64,000 nucleotides of DNA from positions 139,556 through 203,555 of the forward strand of contig CAYRIO010000004.1 in the NCBI GenBank assembly GCA_964424355.1, in the 5' to 3' direction. Source of the DNA: CAZEHS01 sp964424355 (GTDB taxonomy: Bacteria > Bacillota > Clostridia > Peptostreptococcales > Acidaminobacteraceae). Under the pieces are notes generated by a model that ran no database searches, had not been told where the DNA came from, and saw only the letters and a program-made list of their open reading frames with translations. Positions 35,800-44,334 of this stretch are shown in pieces (position 1 is the first letter of the stretch; the number at the start of each line of letters is the position of its first letter). The position numbers and the translations under genes are program-made.

Positions 35800-36021
35800 T
35801 TACCGATGTTCTTCTCTGAATTCCACTTCATCCTCCCAAAGTCGTCGTTCTACATTCTTGAGCAGTTCCGTCGACCGATCACTGCTGCGCACCGTCTTCA
35901 TCATCTCTTTTTCGCTTCTGGTGAATATATGACGGTCTATATCGGTACTGCCACAGGCCGCTTCAAGGATTTTCTTTTCCTCCTTCAGCTGGATGATTTC
36001 GTTTAGAAGGTCTTTTCTCAT
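35800..36021 (-). CDS. Small charged helical protein, unknown
   Basis: 73 residues, very rich in Lys, Glu and Arg, and almost entirely helical (LLNEIIQLKEEKKILEAACG). No family recognised. GGAGGTGAGTTT precedes ATG and a terminator follows, so it is probably expressed alone. Could be a regulatory or adaptor peptide; not determined. Confidence 0.55.
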   Translation of the reverse strand: MRKDLLNEIIQLKEEKKILEAACGSTDIDRHIFTRSEKEMMKTVRSSDRSTELLKNVERRLWEDEVEFREEHR

Positions 36022-36126
36022 AAACTCACCTCCAATCGCCTTTCATCTGCATAATATATATACCCATATTCTGAGGCATCCCATCAAAATAATTCTGGAA
36101 TCCCCAGGATTTATCGCTTCCATCTG

Positions 36127-36175
36127 AAAAAAAAATGGCTACATCACATTTTTTACGGTGAGTGCAGCCATTTTT
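36127..36175 (-). terminator. Terminator of the PH-like membrane protein gene
   Basis: Minus strand ATGGCTGCA pairs with TGTAGCCAT and ends in TTTTTTTTTC, just past the stop at 36182. Confidence 0.75.
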
Positions 36176-36181
36176 ACATGA

Positions 36182-36646
36182 TTAGGATTTAATCATCCCA
36201 TTGCTATTCAATTGAATATCGATTCCCAGACCTGTGATGACCGACTGCCTGATGGCAATCCCCTTGATCCGTTTCGCTTTCATATACCGGATCAGGTCAC
36301 CGGCCAAGCCTTCAAAGTTCTCAATCTGGGGTCGAAGCAGATACCGTTTGCGTCCACTCCCTTTGAGCAGAATCCAGAGCGTGTGGTCGTTAACCCGGCT
36401 GATGCTCTCCAGGTCCTCCCACTTCATGCAGTATTTCGTCCTCACCTTGGATCGCTCCAGAAGGCCTGTCTCATCAATGATGAATTCAGCCATGCTGGCA
36501 TGGACCAGCTGAAACAAAAGCGGCAGGATACATAGGATCATCAGGATCCGCAAGGGCCAGGATGGTGCCAGCGCCGCCAACAGCAGACAGGGTATAGAAA
36601 ACACCCCGGTCAAAACCAGATACTTTCGAGAATACTTATAAACCAC
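36182..36646 (-). CDS. Two-TM protein with bacterial PH-like domain
   Basis: 154 residues. Two hydrophobic segments (about 10-28 and 32-50) precede a beta-rich domain (FIIDETGLLERSKVRTKYCMKWEDLESIS), similar to bacterial PH domains that sit under the membrane. Function unknown. GTG start at 36646 with GGGGGATTTGAC. The family assignment is from the TM-TM-PH layout and is tentative. Confidence 0.6.
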   Translation of the reverse strand: MVYKYSRKYLVLTGVFSIPCLLLAALAPSWPLRILMILCILPLLFQLVHASMAEFIIDETGLLERSKVRTKYCMKWEDLESISRVNDHTLWILLKGSGRKRYLLRPQIENFEGLAGDLIRYMKAKRIKGIAIRQSVITGLGIDIQLNSNGMIKS

Positions 36647-36749
36647 GTCAAATCCCCCTGCTTAATCATAGAATGAATACGCTTCATTATAACACATCCG
36701 GCTGGTTTCCTGCTTTCATAAACAAAATGCAGGTCCTGATTTAGAAGGC

Positions 36750-37616
36750 TCACTGCGTGGCCCATACCCCCAAACGGTTCTTTTCTGCCGCTTTTTCGGC
36801 ATCTTCAAATTGGGCTGCAAACTTAATATCGGGAGGATAAACCACCGCGTAGGCGTAGCCTTCTTCCAACAGCAGCCGGTTGAACAGCACGCCATCCTCC
36901 AGGTAGACATAGCGCAGCAACCTGCCGTATTTATCCGTTTCAGAGATGTCTTTTTCCAAATAAACCGTCTCATGGTCCAGCATTTCGTTTGTGAACGCAC
37001 TGGCTTCTTCACCAAAATACTCTGGTTTGGTATATGGCCCCTTGATTTCCGGGGTGTCCACGCCGATCATCCTTACTTTTTCCCCTGATTCAATCACAAT
37101 CGTATCGCCGTCAATCACATATTTCACGGTAGTCTTTTCCAGACCAGCCAAAGCACGGGGGGTGATCACCGTGGTTTTTTTTGAAGAATCAACTATGACG
37201 GATTGAGAATACTGATTCCAGGCGACCGATGCCCCATAGGCTTCCAATACGGCCCTGATTGGCAGATAGGTTCTCCCATCGCGAATTTGTGCAGCGGTGT
37301 CATTCGGTTTTTCAGCCCCATTGATCAGAATATACGGCTTGCCAATCGGGACCTTAACGACAATTCCATTCTTTTCTGCTATGGCCATTTTATCCGTCTG
37401 ATCCCATTGAACCACACAACCGAATTGCTCCAAAACCACTCTGAATGGCACCTGTGTCCGTGCGTGGGCATCAATGAACGGCGCACCGGTTTTCGCATCG
37501 AAAACAACCTCCACGTTGTCCATGAGGACACTGATTCCCTGAGCACAAGAAAATTTCGCCGCCAGTATGAAGAGTATCAGAATTGGCAGCACCAACATGA
37601 TCTTGGACTTTCTCAT
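36750..37616 (-). CDS. Stalk-domain (copper amine oxidase N-like) nuclease, SNase family
   Basis: 288 residues. Signal peptide (about 1-26), then a copper amine oxidase N-terminal-like stalk domain (about 30-135: DAHARTQVPFRVVLEQFG, RTYLPIRAVLEAYGASVAWN). The C-terminal half is a staphylococcal-nuclease domain (about 150-280) with RMIGVDTPEIKG, YGRLLRYVYL and NRLLLEEGYAY. It is predicted to be secreted and cell-wall attached and to cut DNA or RNA. The SNase metal-binding Asp and the two Arg positions look conserved. ATG at 37616 has AAGGAG upstream; an in-frame start at 37649 would overlap the kinase gene. It follows that kinase by 29 bases. Confidence 0.85.
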   Translation of the reverse strand: MRKSKIMLVLPILILFILAAKFSCAQGISVLMDNVEVVFDAKTGAPFIDAHARTQVPFRVVLEQFGCVVQWDQTDKMAIAEKNGIVVKVPIGKPYILINGAEKPNDTAAQIRDGRTYLPIRAVLEAYGASVAWNQYSQSVIVDSSKKTTVITPRALAGLEKTTVKYVIDGDTIVIESGEKVRMIGVDTPEIKGPYTKPEYFGEEASAFTNEMLDHETVYLEKDISETDKYGRLLRYVYLEDGVLFNRLLLEEGYAYAVVYPPDIKFAAQFEDAEKAAEKNRLGVWATQ

Positions 37617-37645
37617 CCTTTTCAACTCCTTAATCGAGGTTCCTG

Positions 37646-39532
37646 TCACTCCCCATAAATATCAGGCAATGTGATGATAAACTCTGAACCTTTGCCTGGC
37701 TCACTGAAACATTTGATTTCACCGCCAAGCTTTTGTGTAACGATATTATAGACCAAATGCAGTCCTAATCCGGTTCCGCCCTCGGCACCTCTTTTTGTGG
37801 TGAAGAACGGATCATAGATATGTTCGAGCACATCTTGCGTCATGCCCTTCCCATTATCACTGTAAGTCAGCGTGTAAAAATCCCCAAACTTGTCCACTTG
37901 AATCCGCATGATGCCGGAAAACTCTGCCTCGAATCCGTGCTTGATTGAATTCGTGATAAAATTAGTGATCATTTGCGCAAATTCTCCGGGACAGCTGATC
38001 ATTTCTAAATTATCCGGGCATATAAGAATCACCTGATGGGGCTTGTTCCTCAACAGAGGATCCAGGCTGAGGATGAGTTCCTCCAAATACGCCTTCACAT
38101 TGAACCGCCGCTTGCTTTCATGGGTCTGATCTACAGAAATCTGTTTGAAACTGCGTATGAGCAGATCCGCTCGTTCAAGATTTGCGACCGTTTTATGGAT
38201 GAACAGTGCAGCCTCTGCGATGAATTCTTCAAATTCTGCTTTTCTGAGGGTGCCGTCTCTCAATTTCTTATTGATCTGTTTCAGCTCCAGTTGCACATAG
38301 GATACACCGGTAACGGCAATCCCAATCGGAGTGCTGATCTCATGGGACATCCCCGCAACCAATCGCCCCAGGGCTGCCATTTTTTCAGAGTGCAGCAGCT
38401 GCTGTTGGGTCTTTTTCAATCGGTCCAAGGTAGAAACCAATTCATCGTTCATCGCCATCAGCTCTTGATTCAAGGCCATCAACTCAGATGTCCGTTCCTC
38501 AACCTTCAGCTCCAGCTGAGTGTGCCCCACCCGTAGCGTCTCCTCCGCCTGTTTGCGCTCAGAAATGTCCAGAATCACCCCGATCAACCCAGCAACCTGT
38601 CCCTCGGCATTTGTGAACACAGCCTTGTTGAACACCACATCGTGCCGCGTTCCATCTGCGTAAAGAACGGATGCTTCATAGCTCTGAATCCCTTGATTAT
38701 CCAACAACGCCCGGTCAGACTGATCATAAACCGCTGCCAATTCTGCCGGTGCAATATCGTATGCGGTTTTTCCAATGAATTGATCTTGCTTCATCCCGAT
38801 ATAATCCTCGAATGCCTTGTTGCCTCCGATATACATGCGTGCTTCGTTCTTATAGAAGATTGGGGACGGAACCGCATCCATCAATACCCGTTGGAAAGAC
38901 ATCGCATTCTCCAGTTCTGACAGGGACCTGTTCAGTTGGATATTACTCAAGCTGAGCATCGAGAGTATATTGGCCAGTTTCGAATAAAAGTTCATCGCAG
39001 TTTGAACAACCTCATGACTGAAGCGGGGCACACGATCCAGAGCTGCGAGATACTCCTGTTCATCGAATCCGTACCGCTTTGCCTGGCTCTTGAAAAATGA
39101 ATAGTCCGTATTCTCACCCTCGAACATGAGCTGCCCCAGGAAAATATGACCAAGGCGTTTTCCGCCGATCAGTATAGGTGTCGCAATGTCCCACATGTTG
39201 TTTTTGCACTTATACTGCTTGAATTCACCTGGGAGGATGCCAGCCGTCAGTTCGAAATCACTTTCAAGACAGTTCTTGCAGGTTTCGGGATGAATCCGGT
39301 GAAAATTCACACAGATATCCTGCCAGCCTTTGGCAACCAATACCTTGCCCTTGATGTCCAGGATTCCTACCGGAATCCCCGTCAGTTTATAAAAATCATC
39401 CATCAACGACTGGAACATCTGACAATCGATGATATCACCCAGCTCCAGGTCCCCATCGTCCCTGGCTGAAGCCACGATGTACGGTTCATTGACCGGTATC
39501 TGCTGTGCAGTGTCCTTAGGGATTGGTTTCAT
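37646..39532 (-). CDS. PocR-PAS sensor histidine kinase
   Basis: 628 residues, soluble. PocR sensory domain (about 35-190: CQMFQSLMDDFYKLTGIPVG, HPETCKNCLESD, with a Cys cluster). PAS (about 210-335), coiled coil (about 340-385), HisKA with LGRLVAGMSHEISTPIG, HATPase_c with FITNSIKHGFE, DNGKGM, GGTGLGLHLVYNIV. PocR domains bind hydrocarbon-derivative ligands such as propanediol in known cases; other ligands are possible. No response regulator is nearby. AAGGAGCGGAAATTA precedes ATG. Confidence 0.9.
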   Translation of the reverse strand: MKPIPKDTAQQIPVNEPYIVASARDDGDLELGDIIDCQMFQSLMDDFYKLTGIPVGILDIKGKVLVAKGWQDICVNFHRIHPETCKNCLESDFELTAGILPGEFKQYKCKNNMWDIATPILIGGKRLGHIFLGQLMFEGENTDYSFFKSQAKRYGFDEQEYLAALDRVPRFSHEVVQTAMNFYSKLANILSMLSLSNIQLNRSLSELENAMSFQRVLMDAVPSPIFYKNEARMYIGGNKAFEDYIGMKQDQFIGKTAYDIAPAELAAVYDQSDRALLDNQGIQSYEASVLYADGTRHDVVFNKAVFTNAEGQVAGLIGVILDISERKQAEETLRVGHTQLELKVEERTSELMALNQELMAMNDELVSTLDRLKKTQQQLLHSEKMAALGRLVAGMSHEISTPIGIAVTGVSYVQLELKQINKKLRDGTLRKAEFEEFIAEAALFIHKTVANLERADLLIRSFKQISVDQTHESKRRFNVKAYLEELILSLDPLLRNKPHQVILICPDNLEMISCPGEFAQMITNFITNSIKHGFEAEFSGIMRIQVDKFGDFYTLTYSDNGKGMTQDVLEHIYDPFFTTKRGAEGGTGLGLHLVYNIVTQKLGGEIKCFSEPGKGSEFIITLPDIYGE

Positions 39533-39716
39533 TAATTTCCGCTCCTTACATGCTCCATGTGATCCTGCCTCCGCCGATGAAACCGATTTATCGTGGCATA
39601 TCGCCGCTATTCAATACAAAGCCTGCGGTTCAACACATTCCTGAGATGTGCCTATATCATACCCTGCCCCAGCAAATTTAATCAAACTGGAAAAGAGCAC
39701 TCGGGCCGCCCCAGTA

Positions 39717-39772
39717 TTGACAGCAAGGTGTGAAAATGTTAACATCGCATTACGTGATAATGATTATCAATA
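39717..39772 (+). promoter_or_regulatory. feo promoter with Fur-like box 1
   Basis: -35 TTGACA (39717-39722), 17 bases, -10 TAACAT (39740-39745). GATAATGATTATCAAT (39756-39771) overlaps the expected start and fits the Fur consensus half-sites GATAAT/ATTATC. Iron-bound Fur bound here would block the promoter. Confidence 0.75.
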
Positions 39773-39784
39773 GCAACGCCGCCG

Positions 39785-39808
39785 AGCTTCTCCCTCAGAA
39801 GCTTTTTT
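39785..39808 (+). terminator. Terminator hairpin inside the feo leader
   Basis: AGCTTCT (39785-39791), loop, AGAAGCT (39797-39803), then TTTTTTC. It lies between the two Fur-like boxes and about 50 bases before the first gene. Confidence 0.65.
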
Positions 39809-39818
39809 CAAGACCACT

Positions 39819-39838
39819 ATTGATAACGTTTATCATTT
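39819..39838 (+). promoter_or_regulatory. Fur-like box 2 before the feo operon
   Basis: ATTGATAACGTTTATCATTT, containing the palindrome GATAAcgtTTATC. It ends 19 bases before the DUF2325 start codon and probably marks a second Fur-controlled start, though no strong -35 is seen. Confidence 0.65.
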
Positions 39839-39857
39839 AACGGATCGGGAGGCATCT

Positions 39858-40160
39858 ATGAGCATTATCATCATTGGCGGTCATGATAAGATGGTGACTC
39901 GCTATCGCGAAATGTGTGAGAAAAGAGGACACCAAGCAAAGGTCTATACCCAGCATTCTGCTCAGTTTGAAAAAGTGATGGGACAACCGGACGTGATTAT
40001 TCTGTTCACGGAAAAAGTGGCCCATAAAATGGTTACAGTGGTTGTACAGAAGGCAAAACGGAATAGGATTCCAATCCTTAGAAGCCATTCCAGCAGTGCT
40101 ACGTCCTTGGACAATCTCTTAAACCAGCTTACACGCACGGAAAACGGATCAACGGCTTGA
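39858..40160 (+). CDS. DUF2325 family protein
   Basis: 100 residues. SIIIIGGHDKMVTRYREMCEKRGH and PDVIILFTEKVAHKMV are hallmarks of DUF2325, a small protein often found in Clostridia near metal-transport genes. Its role is unknown. First gene of the feo operon after Fur-like box 2; ATCGGGAGGCATCT precedes ATG. Confidence 0.85.
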   Translation: MSIIIIGGHDKMVTRYREMCEKRGHQAKVYTQHSAQFEKVMGQPDVIILFTEKVAHKMVTVVVQKAKRNRIPILRSHSSSATSLDNLLNQLTRTENGSTA

Positions 40161-40189
40161 ACAACTACAACAAACACAGGAGGCAAGGT

Positions 40190-40621
40190 ATGAAGAAAGT
40201 TATGATTGTCTATTGGAGCGGCAGCGGCAATACCCGTATGATGGCAGAGGCAATTGCAGAGGGCGCTGGAAGCGCTGATTCTGAGGTTACAATGCTGGAT
40301 GTTGCAGATACATGCGTGGATCAGATTTTGGAGGCCGAAGCTATTGCCCTGGGATGCCCTTCCATGGGGTGTGAAGTCCTTGAGGAATCCATGATGGAGC
40401 CCTTCGTTACGTCCCTGGAGCAGCATAATCTGGCCGGAAAGCCCATGGTCCTCTTTGGTTCTTACGATTGGGGCGACGGCCAGTGGATGCGGGACTGGGA
40501 CGCAAGGATGAAGAACACCGGCGCTACGCTGTTCACTGAAGGCTTGATCCTTCAGAACACGCCGGATGCTGCCGGGCTCGACATGTGTCGGGATCTCGGA
40601 ATCCGACTGGCAGGCGTATAA
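40190..40621 (+). CDS. Flavodoxin
   Basis: 143 residues. FMN phosphate loop YWSGSGNTRMMAEAI at the N terminus and the FGSYDWGDGQWMRDW loop around the flavin are typical of short-chain flavodoxins. It carries electrons in place of ferredoxin when iron is scarce, which suits the Fur-controlled operon. ATG at 40190 follows AGGAGGCAAGGT; an upstream in-frame start is unsupported. Confidence 0.93.
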   Translation: MKKVMIVYWSGSGNTRMMAEAIAEGAGSADSEVTMLDVADTCVDQILEAEAIALGCPSMGCEVLEESMMEPFVTSLEQHNLAGKPMVLFGSYDWGDGQWMRDWDARMKNTGATLFTEGLILQNTPDAAGLDMCRDLGIRLAGV

Positions 40622-40624
40622 ACG

Positions 40625-41320
40625 ATGGATAACCGTACCTGCTTAGGAGGAAAAGGAAATCCTGAATTTTTCTTTCTGATTGATACACTGCCGGATAAGG
40701 ATCGCCTTTATGCTGTCATGGCTTACAACACCGCCGCGACGCTGATGCATATGAAACCTGCTAACCTCTTGTCATTCACCAATAGCGGATACAATCTGCT
40801 CTCCTCCTGGCGACGGTACGGCGAGGAAATCTGTCTTCAACTGGGCCTGCGGGCCATGGAGCTATGCACGAAGCCTGGCAGTGCTGTCGTACTCTTCTAT
40901 ACCCCGCATGCCCTTGAAGAAGCCGTTCGCGGTGTAGAAGAATCGGCTTTTTTAGCTGAGGCAGGGTATCAGGCTGCAGCTCCCCTCTCTCAGCATTTGG
41001 GGAGGCTCCAGGCGCGTTTTCAAACCACCTGTCCCCATGAAATCGGAATTTTCTTGGGCATTCCTGTTCAGGATATCCAAGGCTTCATCCAACATGGGGG
41101 TCAAAACTGCAAGCTGTGCCGTTACTGGAAGGTTTACCACGATACAAGCCGTGCGGAAGAATTGTTCTCTGCGTTCGATCACGCAAGGCACCACATAGAA
41201 TCCTATTTGATACAACGCTTTTCCTCATCCTTAAAGAAGGAATCCGCGCAGCAAAATACTTATTTGGTGAACCAATCAGGAGGAATGATTCAAGATGACA
41301 GATACGCTCAGAAATCTTAA
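40625..41320 (+). CDS. DUF3793 family protein
   Basis: 231 residues. Contains the family-typical CPHEIGIFLGIPVQDIQGFI, then QNCKLCRYWKVYHDTSRAEELFSAF. DUF3793 genes commonly accompany feo genes and flavodoxin in Clostridia; its role is unknown. It starts 3 bases after flavodoxin and its last 26 bases overlap feoA. Confidence 0.85.
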   Translation: MDNRTCLGGKGNPEFFFLIDTLPDKDRLYAVMAYNTAATLMHMKPANLLSFTNSGYNLLSSWRRYGEEICLQLGLRAMELCTKPGSAVVLFYTPHALEEAVRGVEESAFLAEAGYQAAAPLSQHLGRLQARFQTTCPHEIGIFLGIPVQDIQGFIQHGGQNCKLCRYWKVYHDTSRAEELFSAFDHARHHIESYLIQRFSSSLKKESAQQNTYLVNQSGGMIQDDRYAQKS

Positions 41321-41540
41321 TCCAGGAGATGAAGCCGTTGTGACCGCTATTCTTGGCAATGACCGCCAGCGGCTCACCGAAATGGGAATTACCGTGGGAA
41401 CACACATTAAATTGCGCAGGGTCGCTCCCTTTGGTGACCCCAGAGAATTCGTGGTCAGGGGGTATTCGCTGCTGCTCGGGAATGACGATGCGGAAAATAT
41501 CCTGATTGAGGGATCTCTGGGGGCAAGTGAGGACCAATGA
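41295..41540 (+). CDS. feoA: Ferrous iron transport accessory protein FeoA
   Basis: 81 residues, SH3-like beta-barrel. Pattern LNPGDEAVVTAILGNDRQRLTEMGITVGTHIKL...DPREFVVRGYSLLLGNDDAENILIEG is typical FeoA. It helps FeoB function. Its stop overlaps the feoB start in ATGA. Confidence 0.95.
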   Translation: MTDTLRNLNPGDEAVVTAILGNDRQRLTEMGITVGTHIKLRRVAPFGDPREFVVRGYSLLLGNDDAENILIEGSLGASEDQ

Positions 41541-43579
41541 GCTATACATTCGCATTAGGCGGCAATCCGAACAGCGGGAAAACCACGCTGTTCAACAGCA
41601 TGACTGGCAGTACGCAACGGGTTGGAAACTGGCCGGGCGTAACCGTAGAAAAAAAAGAAGGCCGTGCCCGCTACGCGCACGACGATATCCGCATCGTGGA
41701 CCTTCCCGGTGTCTATTCCCTCTCGCCTCACACGCTTGAAGAGATTATTGCCCGGGATTATCTGTTGGAACAACGCCCGGATATTTTAATCAATATTGTA
41801 GACGCTACGAATATTGAACGGAATCTCTATCTGACGGTTCAACTGTTGGAAATGGGATTACCCATGGTTCTTGCCCTGAATATGATGGATGCGTTAAACC
41901 ACAAAGGAGATCGGATTGACATTGACCTCCTCTCACGCCGCTTGGGAATCCCTGTGATTCCAACCTCTGCAAGAAATAAGAAAGGCATCCGGGAGGTTCT
42001 TGATGCCGCTGTTAGAGAAGCTCAGTCAAATACACCCGGCCAAAACACCCCCCTCCTTCTTGATTATGGCAAAGAGATGGAAGATACCCTGGAGACCATC
42101 CAAGAACTGCTGGTTGGCACCGCAACTGCACAGGGGCTCGATAGCCGCTGGCTGGCGGTCCGAATGCTGGAAGGGGACGATCGGCTATCCGATAAGCTGG
42201 GGCTTTCTGCTGCAGTGCGAGCCCGAATCAGAAATATGCGGGTGTTGCTCGAACCCAACCTGGGCTGCGCCCCGGATTTGTTCATCGCTAATCTGCGCTA
42301 CAGCTTCATCCGGTCAGTCATCAAAGACACTCTCGAGAAAAAAGCGCACTGGGCTCAGGATACCCTCTCCGACAAGGTTGACCGGATTGTCATGCATCCG
42401 GTATATGCTCTCCCGATCTTCGCCGGGCTCCTCCTTTTGATCTTTCATCTGACCTTTGGTCCAGTGGGCTCCTTGACGGTGACCGGCATGGATTATCTTT
42501 TCAATGAGCTCATGGCTGATTCAGCCCGGTCGCTGCTTATGTGGCTTCATCTCTCTCCCTGGCTGGTCACGCTGATGATCGACGGTCTGCTGGCCGGCAT
42601 CTCCAGCATTCTGGTGTTTGTCCCCCAGATCATGCTGATGTTCTTTTTCCTTGCACTGCTGGAGGACAGCGGGTACATGGCAAGAGCCGCGTTCATCATG
42701 GACAGACCCCTCCGAAGACTGGGGATGAGTGGCAAATCATTCATCCCCATGATTATGGGCTTCGGCTGCAGCGTACCGGCCCTCATGGCGGCACGAACCC
42801 TGGAAAGCGAAACCGACCGCAGGCTCACGCTCATCGTGACGCCCTTCATGTCCTGTGGGGCACGGCTCCCTATCTACGCCCTTTTCTCCGCTGCATTCTT
42901 CCCGAACAACACAAGTCCTGTCATTCTGTCGATCTATTGCCTGGGAATCGGTGTAGCGGTTTTATCCGGCATGTTCCTTAAAAAAACCTTATTACGGGGC
43001 GAAACCAAAGTTTTCATAATGGAATTGCCACCGTATCGCATGCCAACCGCCCGGGGTGTCGGCATGCAGCTGTGGAGCCGCGCCAATGGATTCATCCGCA
43101 AAGCCGGGACTATCATTTTTTCTGCTTCAGTCATCATCTGGTTTCTGCAGTCCTTTGATTTCACCCTGCGAATGGTATCAAACCCCGAATCCAGCATCCT
43201 GTGCTATCTGGGAAAAGTCATCGCCCCCGCCTTTGAACCCCTGGGTTTTGGCGACTGGCGGACATCCGTGGCCGTACTGACTGGTTTTGCGGCCAAGGAA
43301 GTGGTTGTCGCAACGATGGCAATCCTGCATGGCATCCGCGGAAGCAGCGATGCCGCTAGTCTGGGAATGGCGCTGCAGGGCATTTTCTCGCCTCTCAGCG
43401 CCTATGCATTCATGGTTTTCACCTTGCTTTATCTGCCTTGTGCAGCTGCTTTTGGAACCCTGCGCCGTGAAATGAACTCCTGGCCCTGGACACTCTTCGC
43501 CGTTATCTATCAGACCGGAGTTGCATGGGTGGCCGCATTCCTGATTTATCAGGGAGGAACACTCCTTGGATTCAACTAA
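41537..43579 (+). CDS. feoB: Ferrous iron transporter FeoB, locus 1
   Basis: 680 residues. N-terminal GTPase domain: G1 GGNPNSGKTTLFN (8-20), G3 DLPGVYSL, G4 NMMD. C-terminal Nramp-like/gate region with the FeoB-typical LLEDSGYMARAAFIMD and VPCGARLP-type (here MSCGARLP) loops in about eight to ten helices. It imports Fe2+ into the cell. No FeoC-like gene is recognised. Downstream is an HD-GYP gene after 44 bases. Confidence 0.97.
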   Translation: MSYTFALGGNPNSGKTTLFNSMTGSTQRVGNWPGVTVEKKEGRARYAHDDIRIVDLPGVYSLSPHTLEEIIARDYLLEQRPDILINIVDATNIERNLYLTVQLLEMGLPMVLALNMMDALNHKGDRIDIDLLSRRLGIPVIPTSARNKKGIREVLDAAVREAQSNTPGQNTPLLLDYGKEMEDTLETIQELLVGTATAQGLDSRWLAVRMLEGDDRLSDKLGLSAAVRARIRNMRVLLEPNLGCAPDLFIANLRYSFIRSVIKDTLEKKAHWAQDTLSDKVDRIVMHPVYALPIFAGLLLLIFHLTFGPVGSLTVTGMDYLFNELMADSARSLLMWLHLSPWLVTLMIDGLLAGISSILVFVPQIMLMFFFLALLEDSGYMARAAFIMDRPLRRLGMSGKSFIPMIMGFGCSVPALMAARTLESETDRRLTLIVTPFMSCGARLPIYALFSAAFFPNNTSPVILSIYCLGIGVAVLSGMFLKKTLLRGETKVFIMELPPYRMPTARGVGMQLWSRANGFIRKAGTIIFSASVIIWFLQSFDFTLRMVSNPESSILCYLGKVIAPAFEPLGFGDWRTSVAVLTGFAAKEVVVATMAILHGIRGSSDAASLGMALQGIFSPLSAYAFMVFTLLYLPCAAAFGTLRREMNSWPWTLFAVIYQTGVAWVAAFLIYQGGTLLGFN

Positions 43580-43623
43580 GACTGCGCCCACTACCGGGAT
43601 AAACAATCCCTCTGGAGGCTTCA

Positions 43624-44304
43624 ATGCTTGGCATATTGAAACGGATTTTTGGACATACACCCTATCATGACATCATCGATTGCCTGGCAACAGCACTGGA
43701 AGCACGGGACCTCTATACGGCAGGACATTCCAACCGTGTAGGCGATCTGACGTTTGATCTGACCAAAGCCATGGGGATTCGGGGAAATGCATTGAATGAA
43801 ATCCACATCGCTGCACATCTTCACGACATTGGAAAAATAGGTGTCCCGGAGGCCGCCCTCAATAAGCGGGGAAAGCTATTGCCCCACGAATGGGCTCAGG
43901 TTCAGCAGCATCCTGAAATTGGCTGGCGCATCCTGGGCAAATCCCATAATCTTCGCCGAATCGCCAATATCGTTCTCCACCATCATGAAAGCTGGAACGG
44001 CAAAGGTTACCCTCGGGGGCTCAGTCAGGATCAGATTCCTCTAGGCTCTCGAATCATCGCCCTGGCAGATTCCATTGATGCCATGACCTCTGACCGACCC
44101 TACCGGAAAGCCATGACCTGGGAACAGTGCTGGCTTGAGGTTGAAACCAATAAAGGGATTCAATTTGATCCGGTCGTTGTTGAAGCCGCCGCAAAGCTTT
44201 GGACTCGCTGGCAGACCCGCTACCATAAGCACGGCTCACAGGAACCCTTCCGGGAAAGAACCGATTTTGATGGCAAAGTAACCACCGATTCATTTACCGC
44301 CTAA
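43624..44304 (+). CDS. HD-GYP phosphodiesterase in the feo operon
   Basis: 226 residues, a stand-alone HD-GYP domain without sensor. Metal ligand motifs AGHSNRVGD (His35), HLHDIGKIG (His67, Asp68), QQHPEIGW (His96), LHHHESWNGKGYPRGL (His119-121, GYP at 128-130). It would linearise c-di-GMP to pGpG/GMP using a di- or tri-iron site. GGAGGCTTCA precedes ATG. Position inside a Fur-controlled iron operon links c-di-GMP degradation to iron supply. Confidence 0.9.
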   Translation: MLGILKRIFGHTPYHDIIDCLATALEARDLYTAGHSNRVGDLTFDLTKAMGIRGNALNEIHIAAHLHDIGKIGVPEAALNKRGKLLPHEWAQVQQHPEIGWRILGKSHNLRRIANIVLHHHESWNGKGYPRGLSQDQIPLGSRIIALADSIDAMTSDRPYRKAMTWEQCWLEVETNKGIQFDPVVVEAAAKLWTRWQTRYHKHGSQEPFRERTDFDGKVTTDSFTA

Positions 44305-44334
44305 AACCAATCACACTCAAACTGGAGACACTAC

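Larger units (their letters stand above)
39533..39857. other. Divergent intergenic region before the feo operon
   Basis: 325 bases. The right half holds a promoter, two Fur-like boxes and a terminator hairpin, listed separately. The left half (39533-39716) should contain the PocR-kinase promoter on the minus strand, but no clear -35/-10 pair is seen. Confidence 0.6.
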
